This document shows, one piece after another, positions 46,645 to 60,600 of a stretch of DNA of 64,000 bases; the first letter of the stretch is position 1; each line of letters opens with the position of its first letter. Source of the stretch: Misgurnus anguillicaudatus. Lineage: Eukaryota; Chordata; Actinopteri; Cypriniformes; Cobitidae. The stretch is taken from NCBI RefSeq assembly GCF_027580225.2, contig NC_073346.2, positions 10,876,001-10,940,000 of the forward strand, in the 5' to 3' direction. Below the pieces are notes generated by a model. That model was given only the letters and a program-made list of their open reading frames with translations, did not search any database and was not told the DNA's origin. The position numbers and the translations under genes are program-made.

Positions 46645-49600
46645 CTGAGAGACATTCAAAGAGAGAGAAACATAAACAACACGGCTGCTTACTGGCATAA
46701 ATCCAAATAAACCAAATCACTACATTTTGGTACATGTAAATTAAAGCAACAAGCCCCAAGAAGCAGTGGGTTACCAGTGCATTTTATAACAGCTGAAATG
46801 CATGACGAGAAGTGGAGTGCCTAAAACCCCCTTAGCTGGTATAAAATGCACTGTAACACCACTGCTTCGTGGGGCTTATTGCTTTTATAAAACGGTTACT
46901 TCATATGCATAGCAGGATTTCATAAAATAAAACACAAATAATTTCCTCAGAATCAAGTGTGGCTGAAACAGAGCGCAGTTCCTAACCAACACAGAGGCAG
47001 CAAAGACACAATGAAAATATGATTTAAGACTGTGGTGTTTATTTTATAAATCAACATTCATATAATTTATACATTAACATTTATATCGTGCAACTGTTGA
47101 AGTGATGATCAAATATGCTTGTAAGCATGCTGAACTCTTTCCCCGTAAACGTTTTTTTTTTTAAGTTGCCACCCAGTTTAAGTTTAATGGCTTCCAGAAA
47201 AAGTATCTTTTTTGAATAAACATAAAATGAAAGAACAGATGCTCCGCTTAAAAACAAAAAACTAAAAGTTTTATCCTACCCTCATTTGGTCTCTTATCAC
47301 CACTCAAATTTTTTGCTAAAAGCGGAGATAATTCCATTTTTGTGAAGAACTTTTGTAAGAGATCAGATTCAGAGCCATGGTCAAAACTGTGAACGTGTTT
47401 AAGTTTGGTAAGATCCCCACCCATGGATAGCGGAAATATGAATTTGAGGTAGAAACTCCTCAAGGAACGTTTTCTCTTTATTGACGAGATGACTCAACAG
47501 TATTTATTGACATTATCTGGATATCGCCATTAATTGCGCAATTGTAGACAAATTAAAAATATGATTAAAGACGTGGTGTTTATTTTCATAAACCAGTAGC
47601 AACAGTGGCGCAGTGATACTTATGTAATGTGGTCTGAACCGTGGGGTTCCTGTTTTTCTTTTATCACAGCTTAGAACACGTTTCAACCAATCAGAAGAAC
47701 CAGAACGGACCATTTTATAATCAGTGTTTTTTTAATCAAATTGATGGTCTTTTATTATAAGTTTATTATAATACCGTATAATAAAATTTGGTCATTGTAC
47801 AGATATAGGTATATTCTAACACAGATCTATTCACTCACCTGGACAAGCTCCATCATATCCTTGACGAAGCCATCTACCTCTGGTCCTTCAAGAGCTCCAG
47901 TCTTGCTCTAAAACACAAGATAATTCTTTACATTCTTCATAAGACACCTTTATATCTATTATTTTTAAGGACAGATGCAAGTGTTTGTGTTGAATAGCTG
48001 AGCTCTTACAACATCATAGTGGGAAAAGATCTTCTCAAAGTCTCTCTTTCTCTCCTTTTGACTCTTGGCCTGAGGGGAAATGGTTTGCAGCGTGCATTGG
48101 TTTAAAGCTAATAACTACATTAGAAACCACAAACAAGGAAATAAATGAAGAAAAGTAACAGACATCAAATACTAACATCCATTTTGAACTGCAACAGGAA
48201 GTTTTCTTGCAGAGCCAAGATTCTGAAGAGGAGATACACACAATATAAGACACAAATTTACAGTGCCAGAAAGAAATGATTTAAAAACGGTCCCTAGATA
48301 TGGGCCCGGTGACCTTTTTAAAAGTACATATTTGCACCTAAATAGTTCATATTAGCACTTCAAAGGTACCTAAATAGTACCTATTAGTATTTTTTTTCAA
48401 AGGGTAGGTAATGCCTATACAGCCTCCGACCATTTTGACCGTTTAGTTCTGATTTCAGACTTGATGCAGGATGCAGATTTACAGTTGCTTCATTTCAATT
48501 AAGCTCCACAGTGTTTTTGTGGCTCATGATTTAACATTGTGGTCCTTTTTTTAATGTCATTGCCAATGAAAACCCTTTGAAACACTCTCTGCCTTTTAGT
48601 ACACACACTGATTCTCAAGGTCTTTTGTAAACATGAGTGTCCTCAATCAAAATACACGTCACCTTGCCAGGTCATTGAGGTCCAATCTGCCATCTTTGTT
48701 TTTGTCAAAAATATTCATCTGCCAGACACAGAAAACAAACTATTAGAAATGTGTTTAAATGTATTAAGCATGAGATACTGAAATTCAATAGTAATCAATT
48801 AACATCTCAAACATGTATAGGCATTAGTGCACATGTCCAAATAAGTATTTTTGTGCATGAAGCTATTTTACATCTACTTCAGAGAAAAGGTGTTGGAAGC
48901 CAAAAAATGTGTGTGGGTCCAAAGAATTTACTGGAGTAGATGGCATTTTCTTGTATTCTGGTGCTTTTTAATAAAATAAAATAATGCTTTTATAGCCCAA
49001 AAAATGTACCTTATTGTGTTGTGGTCCAAAGCGCAACAGGCGAAAATAGTTACATTAAAAAAAAACACGAAATGGAGTTTAAATTATATGGACTCTAAAT
49101 GAATCAAGTGGAATGGATTTGAGGAACTAGCAGTGTGGAAGTCAAGGCTGTAGCTGAAACGCGAAACGGAGTTTAATTTATTATGGCATTCCTCTATAAT
49201 TGAATGGATTTGACTGATGGCGCTTTGACAAGTGAACAGACATATGTACTAAATCAGAGAAAAAGTGAGTGGGTCCAATATCATTGGCCTTAAAGTAAAT
49301 GGGGCTTTGTCCCACCCACATATAATGGTTCTGACACCCATGCTCATGATGCAAAATTTGCTGTTTTAACTTGTAGAAGTGTTCGTGCTGTCTTAAAATT
49401 TTGATTTAAGAGATTAAGTTTTTTGAGGAAAACATTACAGGATTTTTCTCCATATAGTGGACTTTTTTGGATCTCAACGGTTATAATGCAGTTTAAAATT
49501 CAAGTTTCAATGCAGCTTTAAAGGCCTCTAAACAATCCCAACCAAGGCATAAGGGTCTTTTCTATAAACGATTGTCATAAATAAGTAGGGAAGAGCAGAG

Positions 49601-52600
49601 GCGAAAGTACCATTGTAACTGCAAACATATTTTTTTGTTTATCTTTCCAAAAAATAATGAAATTACATTTTTATTTAAAATTTTAGTTTCAAAATATTTC
49701 AAAAGCAACCCAATTGTTGAGAATAAAAAAAATCTCTGAAAATTAGAATAGTATACATTTTCAACATAATGTAAAAGTATTAGCAGCGGGACAAAAGTAA
49801 CAAGCGTTACTTTCGTCCCGACAGGAACTCCTGACATTTAATATTGATTTACTTTTATTTTGAAAAACACGGAAGGCAAACTCAGGATGTGTTAAAGCAA
49901 CATGATCTCACAAAGATCCGTGGGATAGTCATTGAATTTTTTGCTCATTTTTCCGTGGCCCTACCACGGACTTTCTTTTCTGTGGCATTCTCATGGATTG
50001 GTTATTCAACTGCTTTTTCCTATTTTCAAACCATTGTCCTTTCGGTATAGGGTTACATTTGGTGTTTGCGTTAGTATGTCACTTTAAGTATTAGTTTATA
50101 CTATTTTTTCTGATTTATTCTATTATATTTTTTAACTTTAAACAATTGTCGCCTGGCGTTGGGGTTAGAGTTGGGTTTGGGTAAGAAGGTCATTTTATGT
50201 AAATCTAACCCTAAACCGAAGTGACAATGGTAAGAAAATAGGACAAAACAGTTGAGTAACCAATCCTTGTGAAAACCCGCAAAAAAATGCGGAGATCCGT
50301 GAGAATGCCACGAAAAAATTAGCAAAAAATTCTGTGACTATCCCATGGAAATTAAGAGCACTAAATAACCTTTTAGTATTGTAACACATGAAACCAGAAA
50401 CACCACGCGTTATAAATTTTTTTTATTTAATTCACTTATCATAATCGAAAACAGCTTTGTGGACCTACATGTGTGTAACGATGACGAAATAACGCAATAT
50501 TTGTCAGCTTTGTCAAGGGTTGCGTGCTAAAGATGCTGTCATAGTTTGGAATGCAAATTTAGTCAAGGCTCTGAAAAAAAATCGCTTTGTCACTTTGTCC
50601 CGCATTATTTTCTCCCTGATTCTCCCCTAATTTTTACCACAACTTCTCATCTTCCTCTAGCTGTGTGATGTGCCAGAGCAACCTTACGTATTGCATAAGC
50701 ACATCAAAAGGTCACGCATGACGTATGCAAAACTAGCACTCCAGGGTTTACAATTGTGGAGAAAGAGGAGCGTTCTGACATTGTAGTATGTGGAATAATA
50801 CTAATTAATGTCTTTGTGTCCGTTTATTGTTTAAAATGGTCCTCAAGTGTGCGTTTCACATATTTAACACGTGACCTTTTAAAGAGATTAAAAGTTTAAA
50901 AAAATATTTTTTTGTGAAAATGATGATCATTTCACTAGATAAGATTAATTAATAATTATGCCTCAATTGGGATAGATCGATTGGGATAGAGCCCTTTGAA
51001 GCTGCATTGAAACTGTAAATTGTTGAGGTCCAATCAATGTGTGAGTAAATTATCTGGATTTTTTTTATGAAAGTGCAATAATCCTTTAAGACATTAGAGT
51101 GAGCCATAAAAATGTCTGAACTGTACCTACGCAGCTTGAAGCAACATTTATTTAAACAACATCGACAATTTCACTCTCATTAGGTAATGAAAAGACCCTG
51201 GCTGCCCGCTATTATTGCAGGCCACCAGCTTCAGCAAACCTTTCCCAATCTCCTGATTCACTCTCTGGCACGGATGAGTTACAGTATGAGCTGGCACTTA
51301 CTAAATGACTTATATACTGTATCACAAACATAAAGAATGTCCACAGAATGGATTATGTTGAAACAGTAGTACTGACGTCAACACACAAAACAAGCGCTGT
51401 TGTACAAACGCTTCATAATAATGTAGACTGTTGATCTTTCATGCATACTAACTGTACAGTTATGAGACACACACTGAAAAGCTATTGTAGTACTTCATTG
51501 TACACTACAGCAGTAAAAACTAAAGGCATGCTGAATATGTCAAACTGTGTCTTTAAAAATGTTAATGGAGGCCTGCAATCAATCTGCATAAATGTCACTC
51601 AATAAACCACACAAACTCCCACGCTGAGAATCTTTAAAGTGACTGCTTTGACACTACACATAATTGTCTGTTTTAGATATACAAACAAGTGTGTTCATAC
51701 AATACAATCTTACAGTAGGAACTGTTAGACCATGAACTAGATTGGGCATAAAAGAAAGATCAGTTTTCCCTAATAAAGAACATAACTGTACAGAAGTGCT
51801 TCATTTGAAGGGAAAGTCAATTAAAAACTGATGAATAAATGATTGCATAGAAAATAACAAGAGAAATGTTACCATGGCATCGGTGTATTCATCCAGTTTG
51901 CTGGAGGAAACACTCTTCTGGTGCTGATTAAAAAGGTCCTTCAAGAAACCCTGGAGTGAGTCAAACACGAATGATTGTTAAAAAGTATAAACACTGTCAA
52001 ACATCTGATTTTTAAATGTACATAAAGTTTTGAAATCATCCATGAATTGTTCTGGGAATATACAGTACAGATATAAATGTGTTTGCTCGGTTATCTTTGA
52101 CTAAATAGACAGATTTAAAAAAGAGCTGTATTACATGGATCGATAATTTATTATGAGTATTGACACAGTAATGAAGGAAATTTGAAGCAGGCAGTCAATC
52201 CTTTCCACGGAAAAAAAACTTTGGAGAGAAGTGATCAAGCTCAAACAAACATTTAGGGGCGGTTTCGTGGTCAGGGTTTAGATTGATTATATTAGGACTT
52301 TAAGTAGTTTTTACAAACAAATCTTACAAAAACATTACATGTATGAATCTTGAGACAAAACAATGGCACTGATGTAGGTTAAGATATGTCAATTTCCTCA
52401 AACAATTTAGTCTGGGACTAAAACAAATCCTGTCCGGGAAACCAGTTTATGGGATTAATGATTGTTTAAAGTCAAAACACTGATAATGACTGTATTTGTT
52501 GTGTGTGTTTTTACCTTCAGCTCCACAGCTGATATGTAACCACTGCTGTCAGCATCATATTTCCTCCAGATCTATAATGAGAAACAGTGAAACACTTGAA

Positions 52601-55600
52601 ACATTCATATAGCACCAGTTCGGCTAAACCCTCGCCTGACATTCTGAGATTTTTGTTCATAAAGTTTAATAACCCAAAGATAATGCATTTCTTTTCAATT
52701 GTATCCACAAAAAGCAGACTAAATAGATATGCTTTATTTCAGGGTGACAGATAATGCAGACATACTGCATACATAGTAATATTAATGCAATTATGGGAAA
52801 TGTCCCAAAATGTTGACATACACAAGACCATAGCTTTACCCTGAAATGCAGATTGCAACATTTAAAACAGAAAATATATAAAAGTGGTCAATTCTGAAAC
52901 AGAAACTTCATCAGACTGTTAATCTGTGACTGCAAAAATGTGACCATGTCTGTGAACTCCAGGCTAAAGTATCATAATCTAATAATGAGACTTGGAGCAT
53001 CAAAATCTTTAATTTCAATCTTTGACACACATGACCTATAGGCTTTTAAAGATATAAAGGCTATATTCCCTCTCCCCCAAAATATACGTCCCAACAAAAC
53101 TACTGAAAGACGTTTTCCCTGCTGTGTCAGAACCGGTGATAAATATCATCAACTCATCACTAGAATTAGGTTACATTCGTTCTAACAGCCTTCAAACTGG
53201 CAGCTATTATGCCCCTCATTAAAAAGCCAAATCTTGAGAGAGGTAACTAACTTTAGATAGATTTCAAATCTCCATATTCTTTCTAAAATATTGGAAAAAG
53301 CACTGTGCACATTTTTAGAGAAAAATAGTACATAAAAAATGTCAATTATGTTTTAGGCCCCACCATAGCACAGAAACAGCAATGCTTAGGGTTACAAATG
53401 ACCTCCCTTTAGCATCTGATTGTGGTGCAATCTCGCTCCTTATACTGTATTACTGGACCTTAGTGCAGCTTTTGACACAATAGATCATACAATTCTAGTA
53501 GACAGACTAGAAAATTATGTTGGGATTAGTAGTCAGGCTTTAGCCTGGTTTAGGCCTTATTGATCCGACCACTATCACTTTGTTTAAAGGGGCAATAAGT
53601 AGGATTTACCCCCATCTAGTGTTGGAATTGTATTTTGCATTCAAATGAGCAGTGCTCTCTAGCGCCTCCCCTTTCCAAATGCGTGTTGGAACTACGGTAG
53701 CCGTTATGTAATCACTGATCTCCTTGTCCGTTGCAGCTGGTTCACGTGTTCTGAATGAAAACGCTTTGTGGAAACGCGTTGGTAGGCAAGTGCTTTTTGT
53801 TCCTCTCTGCTGTTATAGTTTATCAATACGGCGGAACGACATGGATGCCTCCTTGGACTTACCCGTTCAATGTAAGTAAAGAGGAGAAATTCTAAGCTTA
53901 CAAAGAGAAGTCAGATCACTGGCAGAGGTCATTTGACACCAACGAGGACATCATTTTGAATAAAGACATTGATTTTGATTAATAAAACACTTAAAATCCT
54001 ACTTACAGTCCCTTTAAAGTCATATTTGTCTTAGGTTAAATATGGCGTTCCACAGGGACCAGTTTTAGGCCCTATCCTCCTTTCATCGACTATAGCCCTT
54101 TACTTCCTGGATATATGACATCAATAGAAGGGTTTTTGACTAACCTCTGCCCACAGGAAAACGCCAGTTGCCAGCTAAGCTAAGCTGCTGTCGAATCACA
54201 ACACACTAAACCAGCTACACGTTATGTATTAGTTATGTATTTCTGAAGGAGTGACTTCATAGACAAATGAAGACATCAGCACGTTTCTAGGAAAATGAAA
54301 ACAGTGCTATAAAGATAAGTAAATATAGTGAGTTTTTTATACGTGAAACATGAACACATGTTGTTCTGTCTTCCACAGGTAAGAACCTAGGTGTGATGTT
54401 GGATAGCAATCTATCATTCGATAGACACATTTACAATGTTTTTCTGACAGCAACATCTTAAAAATATTTTAAAAATGCCCCACATGCGATCTGCCCACAT
54501 TTTTGACCTCAAGAATTGACTATTGTAACTAATTTCTGGGGGTTGTCATGCAAATCGTTGAAAAATAACCCAGCATTTTTTAAAGTGTACTTACTGACCC
54601 TAACCTTGTTCCAAACACATGATTCTGTGTAACACAAAAGTTTTTATTGTTTTTAGTTCTAGTAGGTGAATTTTCCCTATAACATCAACATTTTGTAATG
54701 TATTAAACAACATACCTTCATAAAATCCACACTGTTATCTAGCGGTGCCTCTCTGCGGAAGATAAGTAAGAAGTTCTCATCCTCCGGCAGGATCATATTG
54801 GCCAGCTAGAAAAACAAACAAACACGCACAATAATATGTTGTTATTCAGGAATCTGTAAAAAGTAAACTCATAAAAGTAAATTGCTTCCCTAATGCATTG
54901 TGGTTATCCTAATGTTTTTGCTGACCAGTATGCCGCATAGTGACATAGAAAGGTTTTTACGTCTTTTTATCTGCTTTTATGTCATAATAATAAGAACTAT
55001 ACAATGACAGCAGCATAATGTAATGTAACCCAATTCTAATGTCTGTATTGTGGGAATTATGGCCCGGTGTCTTCTTATAAACACAACAGATTTTTACATT
55101 TTCTCCAGAAAATGCAAGTCGACACTCTTAAAAATAAAGCTTCCTAAAACAGTCATTGACCTTAAAGTACCTTCAACACCTATAGAAATGTGTTGTTGCA
55201 CAGATGGTTGTTTGTACAGGAAAAGGGTTTCACAGATATTAAAAATGTGAGAAAGAAATGTTTTTTTAGGAAGTTGCTATGGGGTTACTGATGTATTCCA
55301 AGTGTTGTGCTTTAAGGTGGCTGCTTGTGGGTGGTTGTCTACAAGTAAAAATGAAAACAACTAAATCCAAGTCATTATGAAATTGTGGTCCATATATTTA
55401 TAGTTTGTCCCCTCCTGTAAGCGTGAGAGTTTTTTTTTTCACAAAGCCATTTTGTTTTATGCAGGTCCTTGAGTTTTCCTGTTACTCTTGCCAAAGGAGC
55501 CTCTTTTTTTAATATAAGGAATTGCCATCTCATTTTCTTCTTGTCAAGGTTAATGTATCACTGCAGTGTTGCCTGGCATCTTAACCAAACAGTCACAACA

Positions 55601-57629
55601 CTGATATATATCCCACAGGCACAAACCAACTTTAAGTGCTGCATGCAACCCGACTGCAGTCTCCTCATTTCATAATTGTGTTTGCCGTCCATTAGAGAAA
55701 TTAGTTTTAACAAGGGGGAAACGCCAGCAGGCTATAACTCGGCAGGAGTTACCAAAACAGCGCTGTAGGAAGCGCAAATAACTATCAACAGAAACAAAAA
55801 TAACATCTAATTGATTTATGATTCATAACAATGAGCTGTCTGATGCGTTAGGTTGACTGTATAAAAGTGTCCATTGTGTTTATTCACCATCTTGCTATTT
55901 CAAACTCATATTGAATTTGCCTTCTTTGCATAAGAAAAACAAGACATTGTATTTTAAAGAATTTTTGTGCTGTATTTTTTGCATTTTTGTTCCTTATTGA
56001 CTTTCCGAATTTCCATTTTCAATTCCATTGTTAAAGGGATACACCAGTCAAATATCAAAATTATCTACTCACCCTTCAAGCAATCTGAGATACATATGTT
56101 AATCATCTTTCTAAGCTTTAGAAGCTCTTCCAAGTTTTATAATGGTAGAAAACATGGATTAGGGAACCTTCTCAGAGGTAATCCACACGACTCCAAGGGG
56201 TTAATAAAGGTCTTCTGCGAGTAATCGAGGCAATTTTGTAAGAAAAATGCACCATCTTGGACTCAAGAGTTTTAGCGTAGTGAGCATTTGTTGCCATGGG
56301 TATGTTGCGAAGTGCCTCGCGTGAGTCCAAGATGGCATTCTTACCTGAAGCTAGTTATTATATATTATACAGTTTAAAATATGCTCTGTGTAGAGCTTTT
56401 ATTAAGCCAATAGTAGGCTTGCCCATAGACTGTAAAAAAAGATGGACATAGTGTCTGTGACGTTACCCATAGAGCCAGAGCGCAACGCGTCATAACCTGA
56501 AAACCACGCCCACCGGGGATGAAACAATCCAACCGTCTCCATTGACTTTGTATTGCGAGAGACTCCCCATTGTCATTTCTGGCTTATAACAAAAAACAGA
56601 ATAATGCCTAAAAGCTGCTGTGTGACAGGGTTTACAGCTGAGCTAACAAGCCAAAAAACACAGAAATACGTTTTTATAAGATGTCGACCCCAAAGAAACG
56701 AGCGTTTAAACACACAAAAGTGGAAACATGCAACTTTTCATAGTAATACTATTAGTAAAACTGCGTCCACTAGAGGAAAACGTAGTCTGCGATCCACATT
56801 TTTCTCCTTAAAGACTGGGTTTTACGGCTCGACAGCTTATAAAAACTTATTTCTGGGTTTTTGGCTTGTTAGCTGTACATATTGTCACACAGCAGCTTTT
56901 AGGCATTATTCTGTTTTTTGTTATAGGCCAGAAATGACAAGGAGGTGGTCTCTTGCGATACAAAGTCAATTGAGATTGTTGGATTTTTTCCCCCCGGTGG
57001 GCGTGGTTTTCAATTAGCATAACTGTGCTCTGTATCTATAGATTTCTGAAGATCGTTTTTGAAGCTTAAAGTAGGCGGTGCCTGCCGTCGCCATCTTGGC
57101 CGCGCATCACCACGCATTACTCGCGGATATCCGAAAATGGGTAAAAAGGCGGGATGTGGGTGAAGCTGAGGTGGCTGGTTGCTGAAACCACGCCCGCCTA
57201 CCTCGATTCTAGTGACAGCAAAATTAGCTTTACAGACCAAAAACACTTTTTGTACCAGGCTGTAAACATTATTTTCTACTGTAAAGTTGGCCATTTTAAC
57301 ATGGAGGTCCATGGGAATTGACTTCCTTTTGGAGCCTGCCTCAAGCGGCCAGTTTAAGTCACTTCCGTATTAGCTTCATCAGAGAGATCAGAAGGTTGCC
57401 CCTCGGGTTTGCTGTTACCATCTTGGCATTGCATCACTCGTGGATAACCAAAAATTGTAAAGAGGCGGGACGTGGGTGAAGCAGAAGTGGCAGGTTGCTG
57501 AAACCACGCCCCCTAGCTCGACAGTAGTGACAGCAGTGGCAGTTCACCCCTCACTCCTGCTGTAAAGTTGGTCTGAGAGATGATGGACATATGTATCTCA
57601 GATTGCTTGAGGGCGAGTAAATCATGGGG

Positions 57630-57671
<42 letters not shown>

Positions 57672-60600
57672 CAGACATGGACCAGTAAGCAAACAGTGGC
57701 TTGAATGACTACTGTTTTTTTAATCAAAGCCCAAATTATTATTTCATTTATCAGCAAACTGTAAAGTACACAAAATGAGCAAATGATAAATTTGGTCAGT
57801 TAAATACATAAAACTTAAATTTAACATCAAATAATATCAAATAAGTAACAATTATTACTTTCATGTTTAATGTGTATCCCACCTCTTTTTGACCATAATG
57901 ACAAAACATTAGAAAATACATAATCAACAAAGCTAAACCAATAAGCAATTACTGCAACCACAGAAGATGAATATGTCATTAAATACAACCCGACTGTAAT
58001 CTGACATCTTTAAAGTCAAACACTTTAAAAAAGGACAACTCCATTTGCACTGCTATTAGCAAAGCAGTCTGATAAAAGCTCTTTGACAAAGAGGCTCTTA
58101 ATGTTCATGTTATTCTTCTGTCTCAGTTAACATGTTAGCGAAGAGCTTTCAGATATACATGAATAGAGTTCTCCTGTCACAGAAAGTGATCAGGGTCACG
58201 AGGTTACAGCACTGAGAGGATACGTGTATAGCCTAAAGGCAAAACAAGTTAGAAGCTTGATCAGTGTTGATTCAAGGTCAGATACCCTTTTAAATGTGAT
58301 TTGGAAATGACGAATCAATACAAAAGAAAAGACACAAAAGCTGAGTCATCATGTAATGTTCAATATTCCACTTATTATATCAGGCCTTTAAGTGCAGCTG
58401 TAATCTCTAAATCTTAGTGAAGGGCTAAAAAAAATAGGAAAGAGTTACAGTAGTCAAAGGTTACAGTGTCTTCTGATTGATGTTTTTTTAGTGGTCTGGT
58501 GTTTACTGTGAAGCTTTTTTTTAGAAACGTTTAAAAGTGCAGGTGCTTGAAGAGACAGACACTGTCCCCATCAGATCTCTAAGACGCATGTTTTGAGACT
58601 AAACACTCTTAAGATTGTGGTCTTAGATTTCACAGAAGTACAGGAAGTTGGGGCAGGACATGCATTTTTTAAAATTAAGGAGCTTCATGATGCCATAGAA
58701 GATTTTTTTTATTTGTTCCATAAAGAACCATATAAATCCCCAATGAACATGGTTTTTGATAGAAACCTTTTGCAGAAATGAGAGGACCGTCAATGAACCA
58801 TTAACAAAACAACACTTCCTTTAACATCTCTAAAGTGTTTAATGTGTCTGATGCAGCAGAACTGGCAGCTGGATACCACAAAGCCACATCCTTTTCACAT
58901 ACAGTGCACATAAGAAGGACTAACTCAAATAAAAAAGCTTAGTGCCACAAAATTACTATGATATCATATATACAGTCTTGTTCAAAATAATAGCAGTACA
59001 ATGTGACTAACCAGAATAATCAAGGTTTTTAGTATATTTTTTATTGCTACGTGGCAAACAAGTTACCAGTAGGTTCAGTAGATTCTCAGAAAACAAATGA
59101 GACCCAGCATTCATGATATGCACGCTCTTAAGGTTGTGCAATTGGGCAATTCGTTGAAAGGGGTGTGTTCAAAAAAATAGCAGTGTGGCATTCAATCACT
59201 GAGGTCATCAATTTTGTGAAGAAACAGGTGTGAATCAGGTGGCCCCTATTTAAGGATGAAGCCAACACTTGTTGAACATGCATTTGAAAGCTGAGGAAAA
59301 TGGGTCGTTCAAGACATTGTTCAGAAGAACAGCGTACTTTGATTAAAAAGTTGATTGGAGAGGGGAAAACCTATAAAGAGGTGCAAAAAATGATAGGCTG
59401 TTCAGCTAAAATGATCTCAAATGCCTTAAAATGGAGAGCAAAACCAGAGAGACGTGGAAGAAAACGGAAGACAACCATCAAAATGGATAGCAGAATAACC
59501 AGAATGGCAAAGGCTCAGCCAATGATCACCTCCAGGATGATCAAAGACAGTCTGGAGTTACCTGTAAGTACTGTGACAGTTAGAAGACGTCTGTGTGAAG
59601 CTAATCTATTTTCAAGAATCCCCCGCAAAGTCCCTCTGTTAAAAAAAAGGCATGTGCAGAAGAAGTTACAATTTGCCAAAGAACACATCAACTGGTCTAA
59701 AGAGAAATGGAGGAACATTTTGTGGACTTATGGGAGTAAAATTGTTCTTTTTGGGTCCAAGGGCCACAGGCAGTGTGTGAGACGACCACCAAACTCTGAA
59801 TTCAAGCCACAGTACACAGTGAAGACAGTGAAGCATGGAGGTGCAAGCATCATGATATGGGCATGTTTCTCCTACTATGGTGTTGGGCCTATTTATCGCA
59901 TACCAGGGATCATGGATCAGTTTGCATATGTTAAAATACTCGAAGAGGTCATGTTGCCCTATGCTGAAGAGGACATGCCATTGAAATGGTTGTTTCAACA
60001 AGACAATGACCCAAAACACACTAGTAAACAGGCAAAGTCTTGGTTCCAAACCAACAAAATTAATGTTATGGAGTGGCCAGCCCAATCTCCAGACCTTAAT
60101 CCAATTGAGAACTTGTGGGGTGATATCAAAAATGCTGTTTCTGAAGCAAAACCAAGAAATGTGAATGAATTGTGGAATGTTGTTAAAGAATCATGGAGTG
60201 GAATAACGGCTGAGAGGTGCCACAAGTTGGTGGACTCCATGCCACACAGATGTCAAGCAGTTTTAAAAAACTGTGGTCATACAACTAAATATTAGTTTAG
60301 TGATTCACAGGATTGCTAAATCCCAGAAAAAAAAATGTTTGTACAAAATAGTTTTGAGTTTGTACAGTCAAAGGTAGACACTGCTATTTTTTTGAACACA
60401 CCCCTTTCAACTAATTGCCCAATTGCACAGCCTTAAGAGCGTGCATATCATGAATGCTGGGTCTTGTTTGTTTTCTGAGAATCTACTGAACCTACTGGTA
60501 ACTTGTTTGCCACATAGCAATAAAAAATATACTAAAAACCTTGATTATTCTGGTTAGTCACATTGTACTGCTATTATTTTGAACAACACTGTATGTACAT

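Noticed and set aside
46645..46698. N-terminal extension of the last scgn exon to an upstream Met
   Set aside because: The added residues ([18 protein letters not shown]) are intron sequence; a CTCTCAG acceptor at 46645 gives the correct continuation from the previous exon.
56553..57017. 154-codon frame as an intact THAP protein gene
   Set aside because: Only the first ~10 codons resemble a THAP start; the frame then runs through the palindrome centre into the inverted arm.
59515..60240. Minus-strand frames opposite the Tc1 transposase
   Set aside because: Shadows of the plus-strand transposase frame; no independent similarity.
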